DNA from: Gammaproteobacteria bacterium
GTDB taxonomy: Bacteria; Pseudomonadota; Gammaproteobacteria; Pseudomonadales; Balneatricaceae
Assembly (NCBI GenBank): GCA_030748435.1
Contig: JASMLZ010000060.1
Location: 1-35,284 of the forward strand
DNA length: 35,284 nt
Direction: 5' to 3'
The translations under genes were made by a program, and so were the position numbers. This document shows positions 16,863 through 26,009 of the stretch, piece by piece (the stretch's first letter is position 1; each line of letters begins with the position of its first letter). The notes beneath the pieces were generated by a model. That model was given only the letters and a program-made list of their open reading frames with translations. It made no database searches and was not told the origin of the DNA.

Positions 16863-17309
16863 TTACTCAGCTTCAACCTGTACGGTAACGTCAACGCTTA
16901 CATCACTGTGCAATTGCAGAGCAATGGCGTAGGTACCGATGTTGCGCAAAGCACCTTCTGGCAGCTTAACTTCAGACTTGTCTACAGTCTGGCCAGCAGC
17001 AGCCAAGGCATCAGCGATGTCTTTGGTGCCAATAGAGCCGAACAGCTTGCCTTCGTCACCAGCATTGGCAACGATAGTAACAGACAGTTCTTGCATAGCT
17101 TCTGCGCGCGCTTGAGCAGCAGTCAGCTTTTCAGCTGCAGCAGCTTCCAGTTCAGCACGACGAGCTTCAAAAGCTTCTTTGTTAGCCTTGTTAGCAGGCA
17201 CAGCTTTGCCTTGCGGGATCAGGAAATTACGGCCAAAACCAGCCTTAACATTTACCTGGTCACCCAGTGCACCTAACTTACCTACTTTTTCCAGCAGAAT
17301 TACTTCCAT
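16863..17309 (-). CDS. rplI: 50S ribosomal protein L9
   Basis: A 148-residue large-subunit protein that binds 23S rRNA near the L1 stalk and helps keep the reading frame. The N-terminal signature [22 protein letters not shown] is intact, with [13 protein letters not shown] after it, the long connecting helix (about 40-75) and the C-terminal domain with [15 protein letters not shown]. It is the last gene of rpsF-rpsR-rplI, 17 bp after rpsR, with AGGAGG upstream and an intrinsic terminator just after its stop. Confidence 0.97.
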   Translation of the reverse strand: MEVILLEKVGKLGALGDQVNVKAGFGRNFLIPQGKAVPANKANKEAFEARRAELEAAAAEKLTAAQARAEAMQELSVTIVANAGDEGKLFGSIGTKDIADALAAAGQTVDKSEVKLPEGALRNIGTYAIALQLHSDVSVDVTVQVEAE

Positions 17310-17326
17310 CTTGGTATCCTCCTAGT

Positions 17327-17560
17327 TTACTTGTGGCCGTCAGTGTACGGCAACAGAGCAACGTAGCGGGCACGCTTGATAGCAGTAGCCAGCTGGCGCT
17401 GATAACGAGCTTTAGTACCAGTAATACGGCTAGGAACAATCTTGCCGGTTTCGGTAACGTAGCCCTTCAGGGTTTCAATATCTTTATAGTCGATTTCGGA
17501 TACGCCTTCGGCGGTGAAACGACAGTACTTACGACGACGGAAAAAACGTGCCATGGTCAA
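17327..17560 (-). CDS. rpsR: 30S ribosomal protein S18
   Basis: A 77-residue small-subunit protein that pairs with S6 on the platform of the 30S. The sequence [18 protein letters not shown], with a basic N-terminus, and [19 protein letters not shown] are diagnostic. It lies 13 bp downstream of rpsF and 17 bp upstream of rplI. No priB gene lies between rpsF and rpsR, unlike E. coli, as is usual for Pseudomonas-like gammaproteobacteria. Confidence 0.97.
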   Translation of the reverse strand: MTMARFFRRRKYCRFTAEGVSEIDYKDIETLKGYVTETGKIVPSRITGTKARYQRQLATAIKRARYVALLPYTDGHK

Positions 17561-17573
17561 TATCTCCTATGGA

Positions 17574-18011
17574 TTATTCAGCCGCAGCTTCTGCTGCTGG
17601 GGCTTCTTCTGCAGGGGCTTCTGCCTTGGGAGCTTCAGCTTTAGGCGCTTCGGCTTTAGGGGCACGTTCTTGACGACGACGGTCTTCACGGCTTTCTGCA
17701 GCTTTGATTGGAGAGTCACCAGTAACGGCAGCTTTCATACGTACAACCATGTTACGGATAACCGCATCGTTGTAACGGAAGTTGCTTTCCAGTTCTTCCA
17801 GGGCTTCACCAGTACATTCAACGTTCATTAGAATGTAGTGAGCCTTGTGAATATTGTTGATTGGGTATGCCAGATGACGACGACCCCAGTCTTCCAGACG
17901 ATGCATAGTACCACCGTCAGCTTCAATAGCCGACTTGTAGCGCTCGATCATAGCAGGAACTTGTTCGCTCTGGTCAGGATGTACCAGAAATACGATTTCA
18001 TAGTGACGCAT
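17574..18011 (-). CDS. rpsF: 30S ribosomal protein S6 with Ala/Pro/Glu tail
   Basis: A small-subunit protein that binds S18 and 16S rRNA. I start at ATG 18011 (145 residues), where AAGGAG lies upstream and the sequence begins [15 protein letters not shown]; an earlier in-frame ATG at 18047 lacks support. The core ends near residue 110 and is followed by an extended tail with three tandem PKAEA units and then Ala/Glu-rich sequence. E. coli S6 has a tail that RimK extends with glutamate; this tail is longer and of different make-up. First gene of rpsF-rpsR-rplI. Confidence 0.96.
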   Translation of the reverse strand: MRHYEIVFLVHPDQSEQVPAMIERYKSAIEADGGTMHRLEDWGRRHLAYPINNIHKAHYILMNVECTGEALEELESNFRYNDAVIRNMVVRMKAAVTGDSPIKAAESREDRRRQERAPKAEAPKAEAPKAEAPAEEAPAAEAAAE

Positions 18012-18033
18012 TGTGCGCTCCTTATGGGTTATA

Positions 18034-18066
18034 GCCTCCGGTATCAAGGCCGGTAACTATTACCGG
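18034..18066 (-). promoter_or_regulatory. rpsF leader hairpins, candidate S6:S18 autoregulatory element
   Basis: On the minus strand, CCGGTAA-TAG-TTACCGG forms a perfect 7-bp hairpin (18066-18050), followed directly by GCCT...AGGC (18050-18034) whose loop contains ACCGG. The known S6:S18 leader motif of rpsF operons has a stem with an exposed CCG. The resemblance is partial and from memory. Confidence 0.35.
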
Positions 18067-18116
18067 GTGTCCGAAAGCAAGGAGTTAATAATTCACACCT
18101 AAAATGTGAAGGCCGC

Positions 18117-18145
18117 ATTATACACAAACCAACACCAGTACTCAA
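18117..18145 (-). promoter_or_regulatory. Sigma70 promoter of the rpsF operon
   Basis: Minus strand: TTGAGT (18145-18140), exactly 17 bp, then a consensus TATAAT (18122-18117). The start would fall near 18110, giving a leader of about 100 nt that holds the rpsF hairpins. Confidence 0.75.
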
Positions 18146-18371
18146 GCATGATAGGCTTGGCTACCAAGGGCTGAGCCACCTATGGCAGGTATACTTATCA
18201 GCGCCAGCAGAACAGGTAAATCAGGCCCGTACAGGGCTATGCCAAACATTAATAAACTGCCATACTAGCAACACAAGGTGGCGCCATTTTTTAACACGAT
18301 AATAGCAATCCTGATGACGTTCTAGTGGCCCCTTGAGCCCGATTTTTATAACGATTAAATTGATACATGAT

Positions 18372-19784
18372 ATGCGCATAGACACGAACCATCTGGGCGA
18401 AAAACCTATTGTTGGATTATTTTTTGGTATCGCTGCTCCAATTGCCGTCGGCATGATGGTCAATGGCCTTTATAACGTGGTGGACGCCATCTTTGTGACT
18501 CGTGTTCTGGGTGCCAATGCCATGGGTGGCATCTCCATTGTGTTCCCTATTCAAATGCTTATATTTGCCCTGGCCGGCCTGATTGGTAGCGGCATGGCTT
18601 CCATTGTCGCTCGACAGCTGGGCGCTAAAAATACCGACCACGCTCAGGCAACCATCGATATGGCTATACGTTTGGCCATCGGTTTTACTCTGGTACTGAC
18701 AGTGGGCATCTTTCTGAATATGCAGGAAATTCTAATTTTTATGGGCGTGTCAGAGGCACTGATGCCTTATGCGATAGATTATCTGCTACCCATCACCCTG
18801 CTCAGCATCCCTATCACCATGCTTAACCAGATTCCCAGCGATGCCTTGCGGGCAGAGGGCAAAGCCGTCTATATGATGGCTATTATGACCCTGTCTGCAC
18901 TGTTAAATATCGCCCTGGATGCCGTATTTCTATTTGTACTCAAGTCTGGAGTTGAAGGGGTGGCCTATGCCACAGTTATCTCGCAATTTATTGCCCTGGT
19001 GATTAGCCTGTGGTTCTTTGTGGCTGGCAAGACCCAGCTAAAAATTCGACCTTTTGCCTATCAGCCTAACAACAAGATACTAAATGAAATTGTCCTGCTG
19101 GGTGTGCCTTTGTTTATTTCCCATGCCGGCGTGTCGATATTTATTGCCTTTACCAACTTTTCTCTGGCGCAATTGTCTGGCATTGATAACGACCTGTATA
19201 TCAGTGCTTACGGCCTGATCGGCCGGCTGGTCATATTTGCCATTTTACCCGTTATCGCCATGACAGTAGCCTTCCAGACCATAGCCGGTTTTAACTATGG
19301 TGCCCAACAATATCAGCGCGTCCTCACCATGATCAAAGTAGGGCTGATTGCGGCCCTTGGCTATGGCCTGATGATGAGTACTATTATGACCTTGGCACCT
19401 ACCGCCATTATCAGCATGTTCACTCAAGATGAAGAACTTATTCAGGCCGCCATAGGCATTAGTTTATGGGTATTTATGGCCTTTCCTTTAGCCAACGCCC
19501 ACGGCTTGGGGTGTGGTTTGTTTCAAGCTTTGGGCAAAGCCAGAGAAGCCTTATTTTTGTCATCTTTACGGATCTATCTGTTGTTACTGCCTGGCCTTAT
19601 TATCTTGCCCGCTTTCTATGGCTTGCAGGGTTTATGGCTAGCCTTCCCTATTGCTGATGGCGTAGCTTTTGTTATTGTTATGATACTCTTGTTGCGTGAA
19701 GGTCGACGCTTGAAAACACAGCAATATGCTCACGCAGAACCAACTAGCTCAACAGAACCAAATAACAAGGAGATAAGTGAATGA
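18372..19784 (+). CDS. MATE family efflux transporter
   Basis: A 470-residue inner-membrane protein with about 12 transmembrane segments, of the multidrug and toxin extrusion family, which exports cationic drugs and dyes by Na+ or H+ antiport. The N-terminal stretch [21 protein letters not shown] and the repeat in the second half are typical of the DinF/NorM-like branch. I start at ATG 18372; a TTG-led frame from 18333 adds 13 residues. No strong ribosome binding site is seen for either. Its stop overlaps the start of the J-domain gene (ATGA). The transported substrate is unknown. Confidence 0.88.
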   Translation: MRIDTNHLGEKPIVGLFFGIAAPIAVGMMVNGLYNVVDAIFVTRVLGANAMGGISIVFPIQMLIFALAGLIGSGMASIVARQLGAKNTDHAQATIDMAIRLAIGFTLVLTVGIFLNMQEILIFMGVSEALMPYAIDYLLPITLLSIPITMLNQIPSDALRAEGKAVYMMAIMTLSALLNIALDAVFLFVLKSGVEGVAYATVISQFIALVISLWFFVAGKTQLKIRPFAYQPNNKILNEIVLLGVPLFISHAGVSIFIAFTNFSLAQLSGIDNDLYISAYGLIGRLVIFAILPVIAMTVAFQTIAGFNYGAQQYQRVLTMIKVGLIAALGYGLMMSTIMTLAPTAIISMFTQDEELIQAAIGISLWVFMAFPLANAHGLGCGLFQALGKAREALFLSSLRIYLLLLPGLIILPAFYGLQGLWLAFPIADGVAFVIVMILLLREGRRLKTQQYAHAEPTSSTEPNNKEISE

Positions 19785-20248
19785 TTCTGATCTTATGGAT
19801 TTTGGGGTTACTAATAGTCGCCCTAACCATACACCAACTCATCAGAAAAGCGCCAAAAAATGGCAAACCCTTTCTGCTTAGGGTAGTGGTTATTCTGATA
19901 CTTCTTGTAGCCGCTGCCATGGCCATGAGAGGCCTTTGGCCGGTAGCCATGAGTTTGTTAGGCGGCTTACTGGTCTATGGTCGTCCGGTATTGCAAGCCT
20001 TTGGCCTGTGGCGCCAGTTACAATCAATGCAGCAAGACAAACCAAGTCAGGCACCATCTACCAGCACTATGGATACCGCCATGGCATACCAGATACTGGG
20101 ACTGCAAGCAGGCGCCAGCAAGGAAGAAATTCTGGCCGCACACAGAGCACTAATGGCCAAAAACCATCCTGACAAAGGTGGCAGCACCTATCTGGCCAGC
20201 CAGATTAATCAGGCCAAAGACCTATTGTTAGCAGAATTGGAGCCATAG
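19781..20248 (+). CDS. Membrane-anchored J-domain protein (DnaJ/Tim14-like)
   Basis: A 155-residue protein with hydrophobic N-terminal segments (about 2-20, 32-49 and 53-70) and a short C-terminal J domain (about 100-155) with the essential HPD at 129-131 followed by KGG. It has the layout of Tim14/Pam18 and of bacterial DnaJ-like membrane proteins (DjlA is different). It would recruit DnaK to the inner face of the membrane. The start overlaps the MATE stop as ATGA, so the two are translated together; whether it acts on the transporter is inference. Confidence 0.85.
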   Translation: MILILWILGLLIVALTIHQLIRKAPKNGKPFLLRVVVILILLVAAAMAMRGLWPVAMSLLGGLLVYGRPVLQAFGLWRQLQSMQQDKPSQAPSTSTMDTAMAYQILGLQAGASKEEILAAHRALMAKNHPDKGGSTYLASQINQAKDLLLAELEP

Positions 20249-20290
20249 GCCAGCCAGATTTAATCTGGCAGGTTACTCTGCGATTCGGAC

Positions 20291-20398
20291 TGTAGGTCGG
20301 ACTCAGAGTGCCCCGTGAGCGTAGCGAATGCTTTGGGTATTAGTCCGACCTTGTCGGGTTAAAACCCGACCTATATTTAGGTTAAAATCGGGCCTACA
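20291..20398. repeat. REP-like palindromic element
   Basis: Nested inverted repeats: TGTAGG (20291-20296) with CCTACA (20393-20398) on the outside; GGTCGGACT (20295-20303) with AGTCCGACC (20342-20350); and GTCGGGTT-AA-AACCCGAC (20353-20370). The TAGGTCGGACT and GAGCGTAGCGAATG segments recall REP/BIME-like intergenic repeats common in gammaproteobacteria. It lies just after the J-domain gene and could also end its transcript. No other copy is in this window. Confidence 0.65.
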
Positions 20399-20441
20399 GG
20401 CAGATAAGAATATGTCCCGCCGTATGCTTTACGGCAGTATA

Positions 20442-21197
20442 TTATGGACTTTTATCACCTGCCTGGCGCTGCCGCACTGCCTCAAATAAACATACACCTG
20501 TGGCCACAGATACATTCAGGCTGCTGACTTCACCGGCCATGGGAATTTTGATTAACTGGTCACATAACTCACGCGTTAAACGCCGCATGCCATCGCCTTC
20601 GGCCCCCATCACCAACGCCATGGCGCCGGTCAGATTAGCCTCATAAGCCAGTTGCTGCGCCTCCCCTGCCGTGCCGGTAATCCATATACCTCGCTCTTGC
20701 AAGCTCTTCAGACAACGGGCCAGATTGGTTACCTGCACAAAGGGCACACTTTCTGCCGCCCCACAAGCCACCTTGGAAACCGTGCTGCTCAAACTGGCCG
20801 ATTTGTCTTTTGGGGCAATAACCGCATGCACTCCCGCCGCATCAGCCGTACGTAAACAGGCACCCAGATTATGCGGGTCGGTGACCCCATCAAGCACCAG
20901 CAAAAACGCCGCTTCCGGTAACTGATCCAGAAGCTGGTTGAGGTCGGCTTCGGTCTTGGCAGCACTCGGGGTACAAGCAGCCACAACACCCTGATGGCGG
21001 CCTCTAACACGCTGATCCAACTCTTTGCGTGCCACTATATTGATAGCAATTTCCTGTTCTGTTGCCAAGCTTTGCAGCTTTTGCAGTCGCTGATCGTCGC
21101 GGCCTTGTTGTAACCAAATTTCCTGCACCTGTTCAGGGTGACGCTGGAGCTTGGTTTGCACCGCATGCAAACCAAAAACAAATTCCACTTGTGACAT
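20442..21197 (-). CDS. rlmB: 23S rRNA (guanosine-2251-2'-O)-methyltransferase RlmB
   Basis: A 251-residue SpoU/TrmH-family enzyme that methylates G2251 in the P-loop of 23S rRNA. The N-terminal substrate-binding domain has FGLHAVQT, then the knotted SAM domain shows the three signatures: [30 protein letters not shown] and [17 protein letters not shown]. It lies 10 bp downstream of rnr, a standard gammaproteobacterial pair. Confidence 0.96.
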   Translation of the reverse strand: MSQVEFVFGLHAVQTKLQRHPEQVQEIWLQQGRDDQRLQKLQSLATEQEIAINIVARKELDQRVRGRHQGVVAACTPSAAKTEADLNQLLDQLPEAAFLLVLDGVTDPHNLGACLRTADAAGVHAVIAPKDKSASLSSTVSKVACGAAESVPFVQVTNLARCLKSLQERGIWITGTAGEAQQLAYEANLTGAMALVMGAEGDGMRRLTRELCDQLIKIPMAGEVSSLNVSVATGVCLFEAVRQRQAGDKSP

Positions 21198-21207
21198 AAT
21201 CTACTCT

Positions 21208-23496
21208 CTAACGCTTTTTACGCCGTTTACTGGCAGAACCCTTACCAGACTTCCCACCCTTACCCTTGGCTCCTGTTTCAACCAGCTCAAAATCAATTTT
21301 CTTCTCATCCAGATCAACACGTACAACCTTTACTTGCAGACTATCACCCAGACGGAAACTGCGTCGTGTACGCTCGCCCTGCAAACGGTTTTTGGCCTGA
21401 TCAAAATGATAATAATCGCCCGGCAAGGCACTTATATGTACCAAACCTTCCACATACACATCATCCAGCTCCACAAAAATGCCAAAACTGGTGACCGCAT
21501 TAATGGTACCCCTGAACTGATCACCTATATGGCCCTGCATATACTCACATTTGAGCCAACCTGTCACTTCCCAACTGGCTTCATCGGCCCGCCTTTCTGC
21601 CATTGAGCAATGTTCTCCTAGCACCGCCACCTGTTCCGTTGCATAGGGATACCAAGCCTGTGCCGGCTGAGTGATAGTATTATTTATACGCTTGACATAG
21701 CGACTGCTCTGCTGACTCTGAATAACACTACGAATGGCCCGGTGCACCAGCAAATCAGGGTAACGACGAATAGGCGAGGTGAAGTGCGCGTAGGCATCAT
21801 AGCCCAAGCCAAAGTGCCCTTCATTGTCTGGTGTATACACGGCCTGACTGAGGGAACGCAGCAATACTGTTTGCACTAACCCAGCTTCGGGACGATCCTG
21901 CACCTGTTGCAACAGAGCCTGATAATCTTCCGGCCGTGGGTCTACGCCTCCTGGCAACTTTAGGCCCAGTTCACCCAGATAACTGCGCAGGTTCTCCAAC
22001 TTGGTCGGTTTAGGGCCTTTATGTACGCGATATAAACTGGTGAGCTTATGCTTGGCCAAAAACTTGGCAGTGCTGACATTGGCACACAGCATACACTCTT
22101 CAATCAGCTTATGGGCATCATTGCGCACCACTGGCACAATTTGATCAATCTTGCGCCCTTCGCCAAATATAATACGTGTTTCCTGGGTTTCAAAATCAAT
22201 TGCGCCGCGCTCTTGGCGGGCCTTACGTAAAGCCTTGTATAGATGCTGTAATTCATCAATGGGCTGGCATAATTTGGCATGCGCCTGACGTTCGTTATGG
22301 CAAGCCGGGTCACGGGGATCAAGCATGGCACCCACCTGAGTATAAGTCAGACGTGCATGGGAATAAATCAGCCCTTCATAAAAACGATAACCCGACAGCT
22401 TGCCCTTGGCGCTGACCGTCATTTCACATACCATCACCAGACGATCAACCCGAGGGTTTAGTGAGCACAAACCATTAGAGATGGCTTCCGGTAACATGGG
22501 TACCACCCGCTCGGGGAAATACACCGAGGTAGCACGCCGGTGGGCCTCCTGATCCAAAGCTGTATCAGGGCGAACATAATGGCTGACATCGGCTATGGCT
22601 ACATACAAACGCCAACCGCCCAAACGTTTCTTGCGACAATAAACAGCATCATCAAAATCGCGCGCATCTTCACCATCAATGGTCACAAAAGGCAACTTGC
22701 GCAAGTCCACACGATCGGCCTTATCGGCCTCCATTACCTCGGGTGCCAAAGTCTTAGCCTGAGCTAATGTCTCGGCAGGCCATTCATGGGGAATGCCATG
22801 GTTGCGAATAGCCACGTCAATTTCCATACCCGGGGCCATATGCTCACCCAGTATTTCTGCCACATGGCCAATAGGCTGACTGCGCTTAGTAGGCTGTTGA
22901 ATAATATCAACTACTACATACTGACCCGCTTTAGCCTGCAATACAGAGTCGGATGCAATCAATACATCCTGATTAATACGTTGATTATCGGGACGCACAA
23001 AACACACACCCGACTCATTATAAAAACGCCCCACAACTTGCTGGGTATTACGTTCGGTCACCTCCACAATAGTCGCTTCCGGACGCCCCTTGCGGTCGAC
23101 ACCAATTAAGCGCACCAGGGCCTTATCGCCATCCAAAACAGTACGCATTTGCCGATGGTGCAGATACAGGTCTTCACTGCCATTATCAGGCTTTAAAAAT
23201 CCAAAACCATCCCTATGCCCTATAATACGGCCTAGGATCAAATCCATTTTACTAACCGCACCATAAGCGCCCTTGCGGTCACTGATCAACTGACCATCAC
23301 GCTCCATAGCACGCAAGCGTCGGCGCAGACCTTCCACCTCATCCAAGTCAAACAGGGCCAGCTCAAAACTTAGCTGACGCAGGGTCGCCGGACCACTGCG
23401 GTCACGCAGATGCTGGGTAATAAATTCACGACTGGGAATTGGTTTGTCGTATTTGTTAGCCTCACGTGCAGCGTGAGGGTCATTACTGATAGTCAT
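21208..23496 (-). CDS. rnr: Ribonuclease R
   Basis: A 3'-5' exoribonuclease of the RNB family that degrades structured RNA and takes part in rRNA quality control and trans-translation. Domains in order: N-terminal winged-helix (about 20-85), cold-shock domains, the RNB catalytic core with DGEDARDFDDAVY (metal-binding aspartates), the TSPIRRYPDLLVHRAI signature, an S1 domain near the end, and a Lys/Gly-rich tail. I start at ATG 23496 (762 residues); a TTG at 23514 in frame would add six. It is followed by rlmB. Confidence 0.96.
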   Translation of the reverse strand: MTISNDPHAAREANKYDKPIPSREFITQHLRDRSGPATLRQLSFELALFDLDEVEGLRRRLRAMERDGQLISDRKGAYGAVSKMDLILGRIIGHRDGFGFLKPDNGSEDLYLHHRQMRTVLDGDKALVRLIGVDRKGRPEATIVEVTERNTQQVVGRFYNESGVCFVRPDNQRINQDVLIASDSVLQAKAGQYVVVDIIQQPTKRSQPIGHVAEILGEHMAPGMEIDVAIRNHGIPHEWPAETLAQAKTLAPEVMEADKADRVDLRKLPFVTIDGEDARDFDDAVYCRKKRLGGWRLYVAIADVSHYVRPDTALDQEAHRRATSVYFPERVVPMLPEAISNGLCSLNPRVDRLVMVCEMTVSAKGKLSGYRFYEGLIYSHARLTYTQVGAMLDPRDPACHNERQAHAKLCQPIDELQHLYKALRKARQERGAIDFETQETRIIFGEGRKIDQIVPVVRNDAHKLIEECMLCANVSTAKFLAKHKLTSLYRVHKGPKPTKLENLRSYLGELGLKLPGGVDPRPEDYQALLQQVQDRPEAGLVQTVLLRSLSQAVYTPDNEGHFGLGYDAYAHFTSPIRRYPDLLVHRAIRSVIQSQQSSRYVKRINNTITQPAQAWYPYATEQVAVLGEHCSMAERRADEASWEVTGWLKCEYMQGHIGDQFRGTINAVTSFGIFVELDDVYVEGLVHISALPGDYYHFDQAKNRLQGERTRRSFRLGDSLQVKVVRVDLDEKKIDFELVETGAKGKGGKSGKGSASKRRKKR

Positions 23497-23686
23497 TTTT
23501 TCAACCAAACTCAAGATAGAAAGCCATTATACGCTGTTCTGGCCGCAGATAGGCGTAAGTCGTCGCTGCAGTCATAAAAAAGTCCATTGATGCCTTAAAA
23601 AACATCAATAACATGGCGTAAACTATCAAGTTGCACAACATCAAGACCCTATACTGAAACCAACCCATTGCATACGGAGCGCCACC

Positions 23687-24472
23687 ATGAACCAACAAGT
23701 TGTTAATATACAGCGCCACGATGGCATTTTTGAAGTAGAGCTGAATCGCCCCAAAGCCAATGCCATTGATCTGGCCACCAGCCGTTTGCTGGGCGAGGCT
23801 TTTAAGGAATTTCGCGACGACCCGGATATGCGCGTGGCGATTATCAAAACCGCAGGGGAGCGCTTCTTCTGTGCTGGCTGGGACCTGAAGGCTGCCGCCG
23901 CTGGCGATGCCGTGGACGGTGACTATGGGGTGGGCGGTTTTGGTGGCCTGCAGGAGCTACGAGACTTAAATAAGCCAGTGCTTGCCCAAGTCAGTGGCAT
24001 GGCTTGCGGGGGCGGATTCGAGCTCGCTCTATCGGCCGATCTTATTTACTGTACCGACACTTCCAGCTTTGCTTTGCCAGAAATCAAATCAGGCACAGTA
24101 GCCGACGCAGCAACCATTAAATTACCCAAGCGTATACCTTATCATGTGGCAATGGAAATGCTGTTCACCGGCCGCTGGATTGATGCTCAGGAAGCCAAAA
24201 CCTGGGGATTGGTAAATGAAGTGCTGGCCCAAGACCAACTGGCCACACGAGTGCAAGAGGTCGCGCGCCAGTTAGCCAGCGGCCCACCACTGGTATTTGC
24301 TGCTATTAAAGAAGTCGCTCGCGAAGCCGAAGCAATGAAATTTCAGGATGCCATGAACTGGATCACCAAACGCCAATTCGCTACCGTCGATACCCTGTAC
24401 GACAGTGATGATAATTTGGAAGGCGCACGGGCCTTTGCCGAAGGACGAGAACCCATATGGAAGGGCAGATAG
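23687..24472 (+). CDS. CaiD-like enoyl-CoA hydratase/isomerase family protein
   Basis: A 261-residue crotonase-fold enzyme. The stretch FCAGWDLKAAAAGD, followed by YGVGGFGGLQEL and then SFALPEIKSGTVADAATIKLPKRIPYH, closely resembles carnitinyl-CoA dehydratase CaiD, which hydrates crotonobetainyl-CoA. Oxyanion-hole segments (CAGWD and GMACGGGFELA) are intact. There are no caiA/B/C/E neighbours, so carnitine use is unproven and another enoyl-CoA could be the substrate. CGGAG lies upstream of ATG 23687. It is divergent from rnr and converges with nnr. Confidence 0.85.
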   Translation: MNQQVVNIQRHDGIFEVELNRPKANAIDLATSRLLGEAFKEFRDDPDMRVAIIKTAGERFFCAGWDLKAAAAGDAVDGDYGVGGFGGLQELRDLNKPVLAQVSGMACGGGFELALSADLIYCTDTSSFALPEIKSGTVADAATIKLPKRIPYHVAMEMLFTGRWIDAQEAKTWGLVNEVLAQDQLATRVQEVARQLASGPPLVFAAIKEVAREAEAMKFQDAMNWITKRQFATVDTLYDSDDNLEGARAFAEGREPIWKGR

Positions 24473-24507
24473 GGCAAATAGGTTTAGCAAGTAATTGGGT
24501 TGGTATA

Positions 24508-25941
24508 CTAACCTACCAGTTGGCGAATATAGGGCAATAAATCACTGGCCAGCATACCTTTTAAGCCTTGCTTAACCGCCAAATCGGCCGCTCTGGAATG
24601 CACCCAAGCGGCCTGCTTTGCTGCCTCATCAAGCTCTAAACCCTGGGCCATCATTGCCCCACAAACACCTGCCAAAACATCACCCGAACCGGCACTGGCA
24701 AGACCCGCATTGCCTATACCCAACACCGATATATGCCCACGGCTATCCCCTATCAGACTGCCTGCACCTTTTAAAATCACCGCCCCACCATATTCTGCTT
24801 GCAGAGCCCTTACCGCAGCAAAACGGTCTTGCTCTACCTCTCTGGTAGTGGCATGCAACAGGCGCGCCGCTTCACCAGGATGGGGGGTAAGAATCCAGTT
24901 ATCCCTGTGTTGTGGTTGAGCCGCCAACAAGTTTAAGCCATCGGCATCAACTACCATGGGTTTATCCTGAGCCAGACTATAAGCCCAGGCCTGTTGCCCA
25001 AATTCAGCCTGCCCCAGCCCCGGCCCCACAACCAGAACGGAGGCCTGTTGCCAGCTATCACTCACCAGCATCAGCTCCGGCTGGGCCATGGTTACCCAAG
25101 GGCCATGCTCCGACTGGGTATACACGGATACCAGACCAGCACCACCACGGGCAGCGGCCTGAGCAGCAAGCAACACAGCACCAAAAGTGCCCGTATCACC
25201 ACCTACCACAAATACATGACCATGACTGGCTTTATAACTTGTTGGTGAGCGCGCAGGTAAATGCCCAAAGGCTTCTGGCCCCAATAAACTGGCCGCCCGG
25301 GGAACCTGCTGATAAACACTGGCCCGCACTCCCAAACTGGCAAAGGCTATATGTCCGGTAACATCCCGCGCCTGCCCCGTATACAGCCCTCGCTTGCGAC
25401 TGATAAAACTGGTGGTTAAAGTGGCCTGCACAGCACCTGCCTGAGCAGTGCCCGTATCGGCACACAAGCCGGAGGGAATATCCATAGACAAGACTGGCAC
25501 ACCAGCAGCATTTAACTGCTCTATCCAGTTTTTATAAACACCAGCTACCGGCCCCTGTAAACCCGTGCCCAACATGGCATCCACCACCACATCCGCCGCG
25601 CTCAGAGGTAACTGGTCCACAGATGTTGCCACCGCCACTTGGCAAGCCTTATAAGCCTGATAAGCATCACCTGTTAAGGAATCAGGCTCCACAGCACTCA
25701 GCAGATGCACCTGCATACCCGCCTGCCGGGCCAACTCTGCCACCACATAACCATCCCCACCATTATTGCCTTTACCACACAGCACCAGCAGGCTTTGGCA
25801 GTGCGGCCAGAATTGTTGTAACTGCGCAAAACCAAAGGCACCGGCACGACACATTAACTCATAACCGGCAACGCCCCCTTGCGCAATGGTTAAGCGATCT
25901 AGTTCTCGGCTTTGGGCAGCCGTATATAGTGGCACTGTCAT
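24508..25941 (-). CDS. nnr: Bifunctional NAD(P)H-hydrate epimerase / ADP-dependent dehydratase
   Basis: A 477-residue metabolite-repair enzyme. The N-terminal YjeF domain (about 1-210) epimerises damaged NAD(P)H hydrates, with LCGKGNNGGDGYVVA. The C-terminal ribokinase-like domain (about 225-477) dehydrates the S form using ADP, with VVDADGLNLL, ILTPHPGEAARLL and the GNAGLASAGSGDVLAG nucleotide loop. In many gammaproteobacteria it precedes tsaE (yjeE); that gene is not next to it here. It converges with the CaiD-like gene. Confidence 0.94.
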   Translation of the reverse strand: MTVPLYTAAQSRELDRLTIAQGGVAGYELMCRAGAFGFAQLQQFWPHCQSLLVLCGKGNNGGDGYVVAELARQAGMQVHLLSAVEPDSLTGDAYQAYKACQVAVATSVDQLPLSAADVVVDAMLGTGLQGPVAGVYKNWIEQLNAAGVPVLSMDIPSGLCADTGTAQAGAVQATLTTSFISRKRGLYTGQARDVTGHIAFASLGVRASVYQQVPRAASLLGPEAFGHLPARSPTSYKASHGHVFVVGGDTGTFGAVLLAAQAAARGGAGLVSVYTQSEHGPWVTMAQPELMLVSDSWQQASVLVVGPGLGQAEFGQQAWAYSLAQDKPMVVDADGLNLLAAQPQHRDNWILTPHPGEAARLLHATTREVEQDRFAAVRALQAEYGGAVILKGAGSLIGDSRGHISVLGIGNAGLASAGSGDVLAGVCGAMMAQGLELDEAAKQAAWVHSRAADLAVKQGLKGMLASDLLPYIRQLVG

Positions 25942-26009
25942 AATAGTCTGCCTGCACGGATATCATGCACTAACTATAACCGCCAAGGGTAAAAGAAGTA
26001 TAGTTTCTG

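Noticed and set aside
18160-18330. Several small hairpins between rpsF and the MATE gene
   Set aside because: Stems are only 4-5 bp and none is followed by a T run; they support no specific call.
23575-23620. An inverted repeat (ATTGATG and CATCAAT, 10 bp apart) between rnr and the CaiD-like gene
   Set aside because: The arms are short and AT-rich with a long spacer, and I know no regulator with this site. It could easily be chance.
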